DNA of 64,000 nt, taken from positions 3,534,001 to 3,598,000 of the forward strand of contig NZ_CP058988.1 in assembly GCF_019278565.1 (NCBI RefSeq), written 5' to 3'. This document shows, in pieces, positions 6,907 through 16,755 of this stretch. Below the pieces are notes generated by a model. That model had not been told where the DNA came from. It saw nothing but the letters and a program-made list of their open reading frames with translations, and ran no database searches. Numbering within the stretch: position 1 is the first letter of the stretch; each line of letters begins with the position of its first letter. Position numbers and translations under genes: made by a program. The DNA comes from Cellulophaga sp. HaHa_2_95. Lineage in GTDB: Bacteria; Bacteroidota; Bacteroidia; Flavobacteriales; Flavobacteriaceae.

Positions 6907-9489
6907 ATGAATATTAAAAGACTACCGCTACTCTTATTACTTTTATTCAGCCATTCATTAATTGTCGCTCAAACTTTATACGTTGCTACAGATGGCAATG
7001 ACACTAATGATGGATCAATAGATAATCCGTATAAAACTTTTAGCAAAGCCATAACTGAAATGTCTGCCGGCGCTGTCTGCATTATCAGAGGAGGTATTTA
7101 TGAAGAAGAGCTTGCTATTAACAAGAGTGGTACAGCTGGCAGCTATTTAACTTTCAAGGCTGCCGAGGGCGAAAATGTACAGATAAAAGCTACCTCCTAT
7201 ATTAATGGTTGGCAACCACATAGTGGATCTATATTTAAAACTACCGTTGACATTCCTATCGAAAGTAGATTTCGGGCAATATACCATAATGACGAATATA
7301 TGGATTTAGCGCGCTGGCCGAACAATACCGATAACAATCGATGGACCGTAAATAGCACCCCTGTAATAGATGGTGATGGGACGCATTTTACAGTAGACAA
7401 CCTACCCAATATAGATTGGACAGGCGGCTTAGTATACTATTTAGGAGCACATTCCGGAACTAGCTGGACAAGGTCAATTACTTCAAATACGACCGCAATT
7501 ATAAATTACACCAGTGTAGACATCACAAAATGGCCTTTTAACCCACATAACCCAACGGTTTGGCGCGACAACCCAGGAAACAATCGCGGTCAGTTATATT
7601 TATTTAATAAACTTGAAGCTTTAGATTATGCACGAGAGTGGTATTATGAAGAAACGTCAAAAACATTATATTTTCAAACTGCCGATGGATCTATACCAGA
7701 AGATAATACAGTAGCGTATGCAAGGAATAAATATACCGCTCAACTATATGGAAATTATATTAAGCTCGAAGGATTAAATTTTTTCGGAGGAAGCCTAAAA
7801 ATACACAACAATGCTGATAACAACCAAATCATTAATTGTCAAATTATTCACGGCAACGAAGGGCATGATTCCTTAACAAACACATCTGCCCAAACAGGTG
7901 AAGCTGCTGTAGAAGTACTTGGAGATAATACAATTATTTCTGGCTGTATTATAGATCATAGCGCTGTAAGCGGAATACTGATAGCAGGATGGGCTGCCTC
8001 TAATGGCACTATTGAAAAAAACACAATAAGTAACATCGATTATATAGGTATTCATGCCTCACCGATTAGAACAAGTGCAGCGAATATGAAAATACTAAAA
8101 AACACTATTTTCAATACCGGAAGAGACGGCATGTATGTTAATGGTCTTAATTCTGAGGTTGCCTATAACGATGTCTCTGCTTCACAAAAAATTAATAGTG
8201 ATTCTGGTATTTTTTACACTGTTGGTAATGCAGATTTAAAAAACATTGAAATTCACCACAACTGGTTTCATGATGCTACAGCACCCGCTTACTCTCACCC
8301 TACAGGAAGTCCTGGCAAAGCAGCAGGTATATATCTAGACAACAACAGCAAAGGATACACTGTACATCATAATGTCGTATGGAATATTTCATGGAGCGGT
8401 TATCAAGTTAATTGGAACAATACCAATTTAGATTTTTACCATAATACCATTTGGAACGCTGAACGCGCGATGGATTCTTGGGTTAATGGGTATACTCAAG
8501 AAAATAATAAAATTTACAATAACTATTCTAACAAAGGAGATTGGTTCAGTGAAACTGCTGTTGATTTTGACATACAAGATAATCTAATAAGTGCTGTTTC
8601 TCCATTTGAAGATGTCAATGTTGGTAATTTTATGCCAAAGATAGGAAGTGCCGTCATCGACAATGCGCAACTAATTTCAGATTTCACAAAACCTTACAGC
8701 GGTGCTGCCCCAGACATAGGTGCATATGAATTAGGAGGCACAAGGTGGACAGCTGGAATAAGCGCAATTGAAGACACTGGAGAAGGTATTCCAAGGTCTG
8801 TTTTAGAAACACAATTCCTAATTTCTACTTCGTCAGAAACTTGTCCCAATCAAAACAATGGAAAACTACAAATACTGGCCGATTTTTCTGAAAATTACCT
8901 CTTAAATTTTAATGGGAATGATACTACATTCTCAGAAGAAACACTCTTAGAAAACCTCAAACCTGGCGCTTACGAATTTTGCATTTCTATAATCGGACAT
9001 ACAGAAAGCCAATGCTTTGGAATTGAAATAAAAGAAGCTAATGAAATAGCTGGAAAATCGGTAGTTTCTCTAAACAAATTATCACTACAAATTGAAAAAG
9101 GAACTGCTCCCTTCCATATCATCGTAAACGAAAAGTTACTTTTTCAAACCAATAAAAATTCATTTGATGTAGATATTGTCCATGGGGATATCGTAAAAGT
9201 AACAACAAGCACTCCATGTGAGGGAACACTAACCAAATCAATTGAAATATTAGAAGATATAGTCGCCTACCCAAATCCAACGAGCGGAATTTTCCAAATT
9301 TCAGTACCGAGTGATGAACACCAGATTGTTGTTGATTTATACCACACAAATTCTCAGTTAGTATCCTCTAAAACATATACAGTGACTAATGGAAAAATAA
9401 ATTTGAACTTAGTAGGTATGCCCGCTGGGACCTACATTGTTAAAATTAACGGTAAAAAACCTAGTGCCATTCAAATACTAAAAAACTAA
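6907..9489 (+). CDS. T9SS-secreted right-handed beta-helix protein
   Basis: This 860-residue protein has a signal peptide (residues 1-21, ending LIVAQ) and then a DUF1565/beta-helix start, TLYVATDGNDTNDGS. About residues 270-600 are short beta-helix rungs rich in NN, HNN and YNN turns, for example VHHNVVWNISWSGYQVN. After that come Ig-like or linker segments (about 630-780). The last ~80 residues, beginning VAYPNPTSGIFQISVP and ending with a GTYIVKINGK-type segment, are a type A T9SS sorting domain, so the product should be exported through the outer membrane and released or surface-anchored. This fold is common in polysaccharide lyases, epimerases and glycan hydrolases, but I cannot name a substrate or catalytic residues. 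It is followed 4 bp later by a lipoprotein gene, so the two are an operon. Confidence 0.85.
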   Translation: MNIKRLPLLLLLLFSHSLIVAQTLYVATDGNDTNDGSIDNPYKTFSKAITEMSAGAVCIIRGGIYEEELAINKSGTAGSYLTFKAAEGENVQIKATSYINGWQPHSGSIFKTTVDIPIESRFRAIYHNDEYMDLARWPNNTDNNRWTVNSTPVIDGDGTHFTVDNLPNIDWTGGLVYYLGAHSGTSWTRSITSNTTAIINYTSVDITKWPFNPHNPTVWRDNPGNNRGQLYLFNKLEALDYAREWYYEETSKTLYFQTADGSIPEDNTVAYARNKYTAQLYGNYIKLEGLNFFGGSLKIHNNADNNQIINCQIIHGNEGHDSLTNTSAQTGEAAVEVLGDNTIISGCIIDHSAVSGILIAGWAASNGTIEKNTISNIDYIGIHASPIRTSAANMKILKNTIFNTGRDGMYVNGLNSEVAYNDVSASQKINSDSGIFYTVGNADLKNIEIHHNWFHDATAPAYSHPTGSPGKAAGIYLDNNSKGYTVHHNVVWNISWSGYQVNWNNTNLDFYHNTIWNAERAMDSWVNGYTQENNKIYNNYSNKGDWFSETAVDFDIQDNLISAVSPFEDVNVGNFMPKIGSAVIDNAQLISDFTKPYSGAAPDIGAYELGGTRWTAGISAIEDTGEGIPRSVLETQFLISTSSETCPNQNNGKLQILADFSENYLLNFNGNDTTFSEETLLENLKPGAYEFCISIIGHTESQCFGIEIKEANEIAGKSVVSLNKLSLQIEKGTAPFHIIVNEKLLFQTNKNSFDVDIVHGDIVKVTTSTPCEGTLTKSIEILEDIVAYPNPTSGIFQISVPSDEHQIVVDLYHTNSQLVSSKTYTVTNGKINLNLVGMPAGTYIVKINGKKPSAIQILKN

Positions 9490-9493
9490 AAGC

Positions 9494-10189
9494 ATGAAAA
9501 CTATTAAATATATTATACTCATAGCAATCATTTCTGTTTCATGTTCAAAAAGTGGAAGTAGTTCTGAAGAAGTTCCTGAACAAAATTCAGCGCCATCTAA
9601 AGTAGAATCTTTAATCTACCCCACAAATAACTTGCTATGTAGCACTAATGTTCTAGACTTTGAGTGGAATACAGCTACTGATCCTGACGGAGACAGCGTA
9701 TCCTACATACTGGAAATATCAAAAACAAATAATTTTACGAATAGCACTCAAACCTTTGAAGTTGATAATACCGTAAAATCTATAACTTTAGATAAAGAAA
9801 CTGCTTATTACTGGCACGTTAAAGCAGTTGATAGCAAAAATCTAAGCAGCGAATATTCTTCAACCTTTCAATTTTATACTGAAGGGATTGCCGAGACCAA
9901 TCACATTCCTTTTTCTCCTCAATTGCTTGCTCCAGAACGTAATACTACAATTACTGGCAATACTACAAAACTAGGATGGCTCTGTACAGACGTAGACAAT
10001 GATCAACTTCTATATGATGTTTATTTAGATACCAATAACCCTCCAATGCTTAAAATAGGCGAGAATATAAATGTTCAACATTTAGAAATTGCGTTAAACC
10101 CAATGAACACTTATTATTGGAAAATAATTGCAAAAGACAGTAATGGAGGACAATCTATAGGTCAAATTTGGAGTTTTGACAGTAATTGA
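9494..10189 (+). CDS. FN3-like repeat lipoprotein
   Basis: This 231-residue lipoprotein has a type II signal (MKTIKYIILIAIISVSCSKS, lipobox Cys at residue 17). It then carries two similar beta-sandwich repeats, each with the pattern 'D.DGD/D.D...Y...(L)' and 'YYWHVKAVDS' or 'YYWKIIAKDS', typical of fibronectin-III/cadherin-like folds that bind glycans or proteins at the cell surface. No enzyme motif is seen. Its gene starts 4 bp after the beta-helix gene, which suggests that the two products act together outside the cell, perhaps in binding and processing a polysaccharide; this is inference. Confidence 0.8.
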   Translation: MKTIKYIILIAIISVSCSKSGSSSEEVPEQNSAPSKVESLIYPTNNLLCSTNVLDFEWNTATDPDGDSVSYILEISKTNNFTNSTQTFEVDNTVKSITLDKETAYYWHVKAVDSKNLSSEYSSTFQFYTEGIAETNHIPFSPQLLAPERNTTITGNTTKLGWLCTDVDNDQLLYDVYLDTNNPPMLKIGENINVQHLEIALNPMNTYYWKIIAKDSNGGQSIGQIWSFDSN

Positions 10190-10200
10190 AAAACAAAATA

Positions 10201-10240
10201 AAAAGCGAGATTATCTCTTTATTGAGATAACCTCGCTTTT
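10201..10240. terminator. Bidirectional terminator between lipoprotein and cmk
   Basis: A long hairpin with 13-nt arms (GCGAGATTATCTC and GAGATAACCTCGC, one mismatch) is flanked by AAAA on the left and TTTT on the right, so it can end transcripts from both converging genes. Confidence 0.85.
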
Positions 10241-10277
10241 TATCAATCGATAGTTAAATTGCAAATAATATCATTAA

Positions 10278-10970
10278 TTACATTTTATTTATCACCCTTT
10301 GAGCATAACCTAAAATACGTTCAAATTGTTCCTCTAGCCCCATATCACTATTATCAAACTCAATAGCATCGTCTGCTAATTTTAATGGCGAGAATTCTCT
10401 ATGAGAATCTATATAATCTCTTTGTTCTACATTTTTAAGTACTTCTTCAAAAGTAACATCATCACCTTTGTCTAGCAACTCTTTATACCGTCTAGTGGCT
10501 CTCTTCTCCGCAGATGCCGTCATAAACAATTTTAATTCTGCTCCAGGAAAAACCACGGTTCCTATATCACGACCATCCATGACAATACCTTTCTCCTGCC
10601 CCATTTTCTTTTGCATCTCTACTAATTTGTAGCGTACTTCTTCAATGGTAGCAATTTGGCTTACATTTCTAGAAACTTCAAGCGTCCTAATTTCTTTTTC
10701 TACATTTTCATTATTCAAATACATCTCTGCAAAGCCTACTGTTTCATTGTAAACAAATTTTAGATTTATTTTAGGCAGCAGTTTTACTAACGCCCCAATA
10801 TTACTACTCTCCGTACCAATAAACTCATTGCGCATAGCAAATAAGGTCACTGCTCTATACATAGCTCCAGTATCTACATAGATGTACCCTAGAGCCTTCG
10901 CCAATTGCTTGGCTATCGTACTTTTTCCTGTAGATGAAAATCCATCTATTGCTATTGTAATTTTTCGCAT
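10278..10970 (-). CDS. cmk: Cytidylate kinase
   Basis: Cmk phosphorylates CMP and dCMP with ATP. The 230-residue protein has the P-loop GFSSTGKST at residues 10-18, the NMP-binding VDTGAMYRAVTLF, and MDGRDIGTVVFPGAELKLF followed by the lid region. It is normal in length. It lies 121 bp downstream of lon on the same strand, with the lon terminator between them. Confidence 0.96.
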   Translation of the reverse strand: MRKITIAIDGFSSTGKSTIAKQLAKALGYIYVDTGAMYRAVTLFAMRNEFIGTESSNIGALVKLLPKINLKFVYNETVGFAEMYLNNENVEKEIRTLEVSRNVSQIATIEEVRYKLVEMQKKMGQEKGIVMDGRDIGTVVFPGAELKLFMTASAEKRATRRYKELLDKGDDVTFEEVLKNVEQRDYIDSHREFSPLKLADDAIEFDNSDMGLEEQFERILGYAQRVINKM

Positions 10971-11030
10971 GGAATAAAATTAAAAAGAAATGTTTAGTTC
11001 TCTCTTTATGTTAGGAAATATTTTAGAAAA

Positions 11031-11065
11031 AAAAGGATGGTCATTAAATTAACAACCATCCTTTT
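11031..11065 (-). terminator. Intrinsic terminator of lon
   Basis: Eleven-bp arms (AAAAGGATGGT and ACCATCCTTTT) flank a 13-nt loop, followed on the minus strand by an A/T tract. It lies 27 bp past the lon stop. Confidence 0.8.
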
Positions 11066-11091
11066 AGAAAATCAGTTATAAAAAAATGCTC

Positions 11092-13542
11092 TTATAGCTT
11101 TTTAGCGTTTTTCACTTTTTGGTTAGTAATTGCCAATGCAACCACTTCATGCATTTCTGTTACATAATGAAATGTCAAACCCTTTAAATACTCTTCTTTA
11201 ATCTCAAGAATATCTTTTCTATTCTCTTCACACAAAATTAGCTCTTTGATACGTGCTCGTTTTGCTGCTAAGATTTTTTCTTTGATCCCACCTACCGGCA
11301 ATACTTTACCTCTTAATGTAATTTCACCAGTCATCGCCAAACTTTTCTTCACTTTACGTTGCGTAAACAAAGAAACTAGAGACGTTAGCATTGTAATACC
11401 CGCACTCGGACCATCTTTAGGCGTTGCTCCTTCTGGCACGTGAATATGCACATTGTATTTTTCAAAAACATCTGCCTCAATACCAAATAAATCACAATTA
11501 GATTTAATATACTCCATGGCAATAGTAGCCGATTCTTTCATCACCTTACCAAGGTTACCGGTGATGGTTAAATTACCTTTTCCTTTTGTCAAGATAGATT
11601 CTATAAATAAAATATCTCCCCCAACACTGGTCCAGGCCAATCCTGTAACTACTCCAGCTACATCATTATTCTCATATTTATCACGCTCCATACGTGCTGG
11701 ACCCAAAATAGTAACAATATCGTCATTTGTAAGCTTAAGATTGTGCTCTAATTCCATCGCTATATTTTTGGCCGTATTACGCACCACCTTAGCAACTTGT
11801 TTTTCTAAACCACGCACACCCGATTCTCTCGTATATCCTTCCACAATTTTTTCTAATTGTGGCTTCCCTACTTTCAGATTTTTATCTGAAAGACCATGTT
11901 CTTTGAGCTGCTTTGGCAATAAATGCCTTTTAGCAATCTCTACTTTTTCCTCAATTGTATAACCACTTACAGGAATCATTTCCATACGGTCACGCAATGC
12001 TGGCTGAATATTTCCAATATTATTAGCCGTCGCCACGAACATAACTTTAGAAAGGTCATAACCCATTTCCAAGAAATTATCATGGAACTCGCTATTTTGT
12101 TCTGGATCTAAAACTTCTAACATAGCAGAAGAAGGATCTCCTTGATGGCTATTAGATAACTTATCTATTTCATCTAAAATAAAAACAGGATTAGATTTTC
12201 CTGCCTTTTTCAAGCTTTGAATAATACGACCTGGCATGGCCCCTATGTATGTTTTTCTATGTCCGCGAATTTCAGCTTCATCTCTCAACCCTCCTAAAGA
12301 TACCCGCACATATTCTCTTCCTAAAGCTTCTGCTATAGATTTTCCTAAAGAAGTTTTACCAACTCCCGGAGGCCCATAAAAACATAAAATTGGAGATTTC
12401 ATATCATTACGTAGCTTTAGCACAGCCAAATATTCTATGATTCTTCTTTTTACATCTTCTAAACCGTAATGATCTCTATCTAGAATTTTCTGAGCTCTAG
12501 CTAAATCAAACTTATCTTTAGAAAATTCATTCCAAGGTAAGTCTATAAACAGCTCTAAATAATTGCGTTGGATGCTGTATTCTGCCACTTGAGGGTTCAT
12601 ACGTTGCATTTTAGCAAGCTCTTTCATGAAATGGTCATTAATTTTCTTGCCCCATTTCTTCTTTTTAGCTTTTTTACGCATTTCCTCAATCTCTTCTTCA
12701 TAAGACCCACCACCCAATTCTTCTTGAATGGTTTTCATCTGTTGATGTAAGAAATATTCTCGTTGTTGCTGATCTAGGTCCGTCCGAACTTTAGACTGAA
12801 TGTCATTTTTAAGCTCTAATTTCTGAAGTTCAACATTCATATACTTTAGCATTGCTAAAGCACGCTCTTGTAAACTAGGAATCTCTAAAAGTTCTTGCTT
12901 AATATCTACATCTACACTGAGATTAGAAGACACAAAGTTGATTAGAAAAGAATTGCTTTGAATGTTTTTTATCGCAAAAGAAGCATCACTAGGAATATTA
13001 GGATTATCCTTGATAATTTTTAAAGCTAATTCTTTCACAGATTCTATAATCGCTAAGAATTCTGGATTTACAGGATCAGGACGCTCTTCTTTAGCTTCAC
13101 GAACTGTAGCCGTCATGTATGGCTTTTCCGTAAGTACTTCGGCTACTTCAAAACGTTTTTTACCCTGAATAATTACTGTAGTATTCCCGTCAGGCATTTG
13201 TAAAACTCGTAAAATTCTGGCGACAGTACCTAGCGTATTTATATCTTTTACGCCTGGGTTTTCTACATTCTCATCTTTCTGAGAAACAACCCCAATAACT
13301 TTACTACCATTATTAGCATCTTTTATTAAGGCGATAGAAGAATCTCTCCCTGCCGTAATAGGAATAACAACCCCCGGAAATAAAACCGTGTTACGCAAGG
13401 GTAATATTGGTAATGTTTCTGGTAGTTTTTCACTGTTCATCTCCTCTTCATCTTCTGGAGTTAAAAGAGGTATTAACTCAGAATCTTCATCGATACCTTG
13501 TAACGACATATTGTCAAAATTTGAAAATTTAGAATTTCCCAT
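11092..13542 (-). CDS. lon: ATP-dependent protease Lon
   Basis: Lon is the cytosolic AAA+ serine protease that degrades misfolded and regulatory proteins. The 816-residue protein has the N-terminal LON substrate domain (from [18 protein letters not shown]), a Walker [10 protein letters not shown] at about residues 390-398, Walker [10 protein letters not shown], and the proteolytic domain with GPSAGITM, in which Ser713 is the predicted nucleophile. Length is typical. It is divergent from the sigma-factor operon, with 217 bp between them and no clear promoter element that I could mark. Confidence 0.97.
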   Translation of the reverse strand: MGNSKFSNFDNMSLQGIDEDSELIPLLTPEDEEEMNSEKLPETLPILPLRNTVLFPGVVIPITAGRDSSIALIKDANNGSKVIGVVSQKDENVENPGVKDINTLGTVARILRVLQMPDGNTTVIIQGKKRFEVAEVLTEKPYMTATVREAKEERPDPVNPEFLAIIESVKELALKIIKDNPNIPSDASFAIKNIQSNSFLINFVSSNLSVDVDIKQELLEIPSLQERALAMLKYMNVELQKLELKNDIQSKVRTDLDQQQREYFLHQQMKTIQEELGGGSYEEEIEEMRKKAKKKKWGKKINDHFMKELAKMQRMNPQVAEYSIQRNYLELFIDLPWNEFSKDKFDLARAQKILDRDHYGLEDVKRRIIEYLAVLKLRNDMKSPILCFYGPPGVGKTSLGKSIAEALGREYVRVSLGGLRDEAEIRGHRKTYIGAMPGRIIQSLKKAGKSNPVFILDEIDKLSNSHQGDPSSAMLEVLDPEQNSEFHDNFLEMGYDLSKVMFVATANNIGNIQPALRDRMEMIPVSGYTIEEKVEIAKRHLLPKQLKEHGLSDKNLKVGKPQLEKIVEGYTRESGVRGLEKQVAKVVRNTAKNIAMELEHNLKLTNDDIVTILGPARMERDKYENNDVAGVVTGLAWTSVGGDILFIESILTKGKGNLTITGNLGKVMKESATIAMEYIKSNCDLFGIEADVFEKYNVHIHVPEGATPKDGPSAGITMLTSLVSLFTQRKVKKSLAMTGEITLRGKVLPVGGIKEKILAAKRARIKELILCEENRKDILEIKEEYLKGLTFHYVTEMHEVVALAITNQKVKNAKKL

Positions 13543-13759
13543 AGTTATATTTCGGTCATTCTGTCACCGTAGTGCAGAAATCTGTTTAGTATTTAATTTT
13601 TAACATAGGCTGAAAACCCTAATAACTAAAGGAGTTAGTAAGGATAGCAACTTTTTTTCAATTATAAAAAGCAATTCTTATGCCAACACATAAAAAATAT
13701 TTTAAAAAAAGTGTAACATTACAGAAACAGAATCATCATTACTGCAAAACAACCATTTT

Positions 13760-14311
13760 TTGAGCCACAAAAAAGAACATATTGATACATTGTTGCAAAT
13801 GTGTTTAAACGGAAAACAAAGTGCGCAACTAGAAGTTTACAATAGGTATTACAAAGCAATGTTTAACACTGCGGTAAGGATTGTAAAAGATAGTGCCATT
13901 GCAGAAGACGTCATGCAAGAGTCGTTTTTAAGCGCATTTACCAAACTAGATTCCTTTAAAGGAGAGGTAGCGTTTGGAGCCTGGTTAAAGCGCATTGTGA
14001 TAAACAACAGTATCTACCAGTACAGAAAGCAACTAAAGAAAAATGAAGTTGCACTGGACGAAGTAATGTATAAGGTCGAGGATACTGACGGAATTGCCTC
14101 TGATTATGTGTTTACGGAACAAAAGGCTCAAAAAGTGATGGAAACCATGAAACAGTTAAAAGACAATTACAGAATTTCTTTGACCTTACATTTAATTGAA
14201 GGGTTTGATTATGAAGAAATAAGTGAGATTATGAATTTAAGTTATGCAAATTGTAGGACAACCATTTCTAGGGCGAAAGACAGTTTGCGAAAAAAATTAA
14301 TGGCGATATAA
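13760..14311 (+). CDS. ECF-family RNA polymerase sigma factor
   Basis: This 183-residue protein has sigma region 2 (AMFNTAVRIVKDSAIAEDVM and FKGEVAFGAWLKRIVIN) and region 4 (LKDNYRISLTLHLIEGFDYE followed by a helix-turn-helix with CRTTISRAKDSLRKKL). The start is TTG at 13760; the first in-frame ATG, at 13799, would remove conserved N-terminal residues, so TTG is preferred. It is the first gene of a four-gene operon with a membrane protein and two beta-repeat envelope proteins. Presumably it directs polymerase to an envelope-related regulon, and the operon may be autoregulated. No promoter motif was identified upstream. Confidence 0.9.
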   Translation: MSHKKEHIDTLLQMCLNGKQSAQLEVYNRYYKAMFNTAVRIVKDSAIAEDVMQESFLSAFTKLDSFKGEVAFGAWLKRIVINNSIYQYRKQLKKNEVALDEVMYKVEDTDGIASDYVFTEQKAQKVMETMKQLKDNYRISLTLHLIEGFDYEEISEIMNLSYANCRTTISRAKDSLRKKLMAI

Positions 14312-14312
14312 G

Positions 14313-14873
14313 ATGAAGAAGGATATGATAGACGAATTATTTGACCAGCACGACGGTCGTTGGGACACAGAAGAGCCAAGCAAAGGGCACGAACTTCGGT
14401 TTTTAGAAAAACTGAATAACGCTAACGGCGTAAAGAGCTTCCCTAAGAAAAAGAAAACACCTTATAAATTTCTTTTCATCGCAGCTAGTTTACTGCTCGT
14501 TTTTGGACTAGGCTTTTTGTTTCTAAATGAAAGTAATTCTATTAATGATCAAGTGGTAGAAATATCCCCAGAAATATCAAACACAGAATTTTATTTTGCG
14601 AATGTTATCGCTCAAGAAGTAAAGAAATTACAAAGTGAAAATTCTCCAGAAACAAAAAAAATAGTGGATGATACTATGACTCAACTATCTAAGCTAGAAA
14701 AGAATTACAAAGGATTAGAAACAGATTTAATCAATGGCGGTAACAGTAAATTAATACTAAGCGCAATGATTACCAATTTTCAAACAAGAATAGACTTGCT
14801 TGAAGATGTTTTACAACAAATTGAAGAAATAAAAAATATCAAAAAATCAGAACATGAGAATACAATTATATAA
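14313..14873 (+). CDS. Single-pass membrane protein, possible anti-sigma factor
   Basis: The 186-residue protein has an acidic cytosolic N-terminus (residues 1-45, DELFDQHDGRWDTEEPSKGH), one membrane span (about 51-71) and an extracytoplasmic helical domain that probably forms a coiled coil (VLQQIEEIKNIKK). Its gene starts 1 bp after the sigma gene ends, the usual place for an anti-sigma factor. There is no canonical zinc-binding anti-sigma HxxxCxxC motif, so this role rests on position and topology alone. Its end overlaps the next gene by 20 bp. Confidence 0.75.
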   Translation: MKKDMIDELFDQHDGRWDTEEPSKGHELRFLEKLNNANGVKSFPKKKKTPYKFLFIAASLLLVFGLGFLFLNESNSINDQVVEISPEISNTEFYFANVIAQEVKKLQSENSPETKKIVDDTMTQLSKLEKNYKGLETDLINGGNSKLILSAMITNFQTRIDLLEDVLQQIEEIKNIKKSEHENTII

Positions 14874-15942
14874 ATACGCATTGCTTTTAGCAGCCATCTT
14901 GCCCTTCAATGTAATGGCAACAGATGGTCTAAAAGGAAAACACACGAAAGAAAAAACGGTTAAAAAAGAGTTTGCTGTAAATTCTGATGCGCTTTTAAAA
15001 GTGTCTAACAGTTATGGGAACTTAAATATTACGTCGTGGAATGAAAACCGAATAGTTATTGAAGTTCATATTACTGTAAATGGAAATAATGAAGAAAAGG
15101 TTTCCGATAAGTTAAATGGAATAACTATAGCTATTGATGGCACAACAAGCATTGTTTCTGCCAAAACTTTATTCAACGAAAATAAGAGCAGTTGGAACTG
15201 GGGTTGGGGAAATAACAGCAATGTAAATATGCAAATAGATTACAACATTAAAGTTCCTATCAAAAACAGTGTTCATTTAAACAATGACTATGGAAGTATT
15301 ACCCTAGACCGAATAGATGGTCATGCAAAAATTTCTTGCGACTATGGCCGTCTAGAGATTGGTGAACTCCATGGCCGAAATAATGAGTTAAATTTTGATT
15401 ACACTTCAAAATCTACCATCGGTTATATTAAAAGCGGAAAAATAAAGGCAGACTATTCTGGGTTTACAATTGATAAGGCTGAAGATTTAGACATCAATTC
15501 TGATTACACCAATGGTACAATTACTAAAATGCAAAATTTAATCTACCATAATAATTATGGTAAGATTGAAGTGAATGAGCTAAATAATGTAGACGGAAAT
15601 GGCGATTATATTAATGTGAAATTAGGAACGGTACATGGCAATGTAGACATCACTTCTGATTACGGCGGAATTCAAATAGGGAATATGGCTGCAGATGCTA
15701 ATAATCTAACCATTCGTTCTGATTATACGGGAGTAAAAATTGGATACCATCCTGACTATCATTTTAATTTTGAAATCAGTACAGAATATGCTGGAGTTAG
15801 TGGTAAGGACAATTTTGAAATTATCGTGAGCAAGGAAGAGTCTAGTGAGAAATTCTATCAAGGATATTACGGAAAGTCATCTAGCGCTAACAGAGTTTCC
15901 ATAACGAGTGATTACGGCGGAGTATCCTTCAATAAAAACTAA
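14854..15942 (+). CDS. DUF4097-like adhesin, exported beta-repeat protein
   Basis: This 362-residue protein has an N-terminal signal peptide (RIQLYKYALLLAAILPFNVMA). It then has many short beta-strand repeats built around a 'SDYG' or 'DYT' turn (for example NNDYGSITLDRIDG, SCDYGRLEIGELHG, TSDYGGIQIGNMA, TSDYGGVSFNKN), typical of the DUF4097/DUF2807 auto-adhesin-like superfamily, which forms single-stranded beta-helices. It is probably periplasmic or outer-membrane facing. It overlaps the preceding gene by 20 bp and is followed 33 bp later by a related protein. The molecular role of these proteins is unknown. Confidence 0.8.
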   Translation: MRIQLYKYALLLAAILPFNVMATDGLKGKHTKEKTVKKEFAVNSDALLKVSNSYGNLNITSWNENRIVIEVHITVNGNNEEKVSDKLNGITIAIDGTTSIVSAKTLFNENKSSWNWGWGNNSNVNMQIDYNIKVPIKNSVHLNNDYGSITLDRIDGHAKISCDYGRLEIGELHGRNNELNFDYTSKSTIGYIKSGKIKADYSGFTIDKAEDLDINSDYTNGTITKMQNLIYHNNYGKIEVNELNNVDGNGDYINVKLGTVHGNVDITSDYGGIQIGNMAADANNLTIRSDYTGVKIGYHPDYHFNFEISTEYAGVSGKDNFEIIVSKEESSEKFYQGYYGKSSSANRVSITSDYGGVSFNKN

Positions 15943-15975
15943 AAAAATAATCAATCAAAAAAAAGAACAAAAATC

Positions 15976-16701
15976 ATGAAAAATTTATTTATCGCAGCTT
16001 TAGCCCTAGTTACAGTTACTTCCTGTTCTGCACAATGGGGGAAAAAAATTAAAGGAAATGGCGTCATTAAAACTATAGAAAGAACCACAGGAGATTATGA
16101 TGCTATTACCATCAGTGGTTTTTTTGATATTGAATTAGTAGATGGCAATGAAGGGCAAATACGTATTACCGGGGAGGAGAATCTTTTAGAATATATTATT
16201 ACAGAAACAAAAGATGATCAGCTCGTTATAAAAATAGAAAATAACAAAAATATACAACCTTCTAAATGGAAGAATAGCATAAAGATAACAATCCCTGTTG
16301 AAGAAATTGAAGCACTTTCACTCTCAGGTTCTGGTGATGTTGTTAGTAAAAAAACACTAAAAACTTCTAAGTTTAAAGCAACTATGTCTGGCTCAGGAGA
16401 TATTACACTACACCTTGAAGCCAACGCTATTTCGGCAACTATGTCTGGGTCTGGAGATATGAATTTGAGTGGTAGTACTAATGAATTTAAAGCGACTATT
16501 TCTGGTTCTGGAAATATAGAAGCCTATGAACTAGCTACTGATCATGTAGAGGCAACGGTTTCTGGCTCTGCAGATATACAAGTTGTCGCAAATAAGAGCA
16601 TTAAAGCTAGGGTCTCTGGTTCTGGAGATATTAGTTATCGTGGTAATCCGAGCAAAATAAACACGAAGATATCAGGGTCTGGTAGTGTTTCTAAAAAGTA
16701 A
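15976..16701 (+). CDS. Head GIN-domain (DUF2807) lipoprotein
   Basis: The 241-residue protein has a lipoprotein signal (MKNLFIAALALVTVTSCSAQ, Cys17). The globular part starts FDIELVDGNEGQIRITGEEN, as in the head GIN / auto-transporter adhesin domain (DUF2807). The C-terminal half is a ladder of about seven SGSGD-type turns spaced roughly 14-28 residues apart, predicting a regular beta-helix. It is the last gene of the sigma-factor operon. With the preceding DUF4097-like protein it forms a pair of envelope beta-repeat proteins that may be both sensed and controlled by this sigma system; this is inference. Confidence 0.85.
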   Translation: MKNLFIAALALVTVTSCSAQWGKKIKGNGVIKTIERTTGDYDAITISGFFDIELVDGNEGQIRITGEENLLEYIITETKDDQLVIKIENNKNIQPSKWKNSIKITIPVEEIEALSLSGSGDVVSKKTLKTSKFKATMSGSGDITLHLEANAISATMSGSGDMNLSGSTNEFKATISGSGNIEAYELATDHVEATVSGSADIQVVANKSIKARVSGSGDISYRGNPSKINTKISGSGSVSKK

Positions 16702-16730
16702 AGATCAATCAAAAATCGAAAAGTCAAAAA

Positions 16731-16755
16731 CCTCTTTTAATTAAGGGGCTTTTTA
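16731..16755 (+). terminator. Weak intrinsic terminator of the sigma operon
   Basis: A 6-bp stem (CCTCTT with AAGGGG, one G-U pair) is followed by CTTTTTAT. It is short but is placed right after the operon and before the convergent gene. Confidence 0.5.

Noticed and set aside
16318..16701. Near-repeats every 40-80 bp, considered as a CRISPR-like or minisatellite array
   Set aside because: They are in-frame codons for SGSGD turns inside an intact gene, with irregular spacing and variable third positions.
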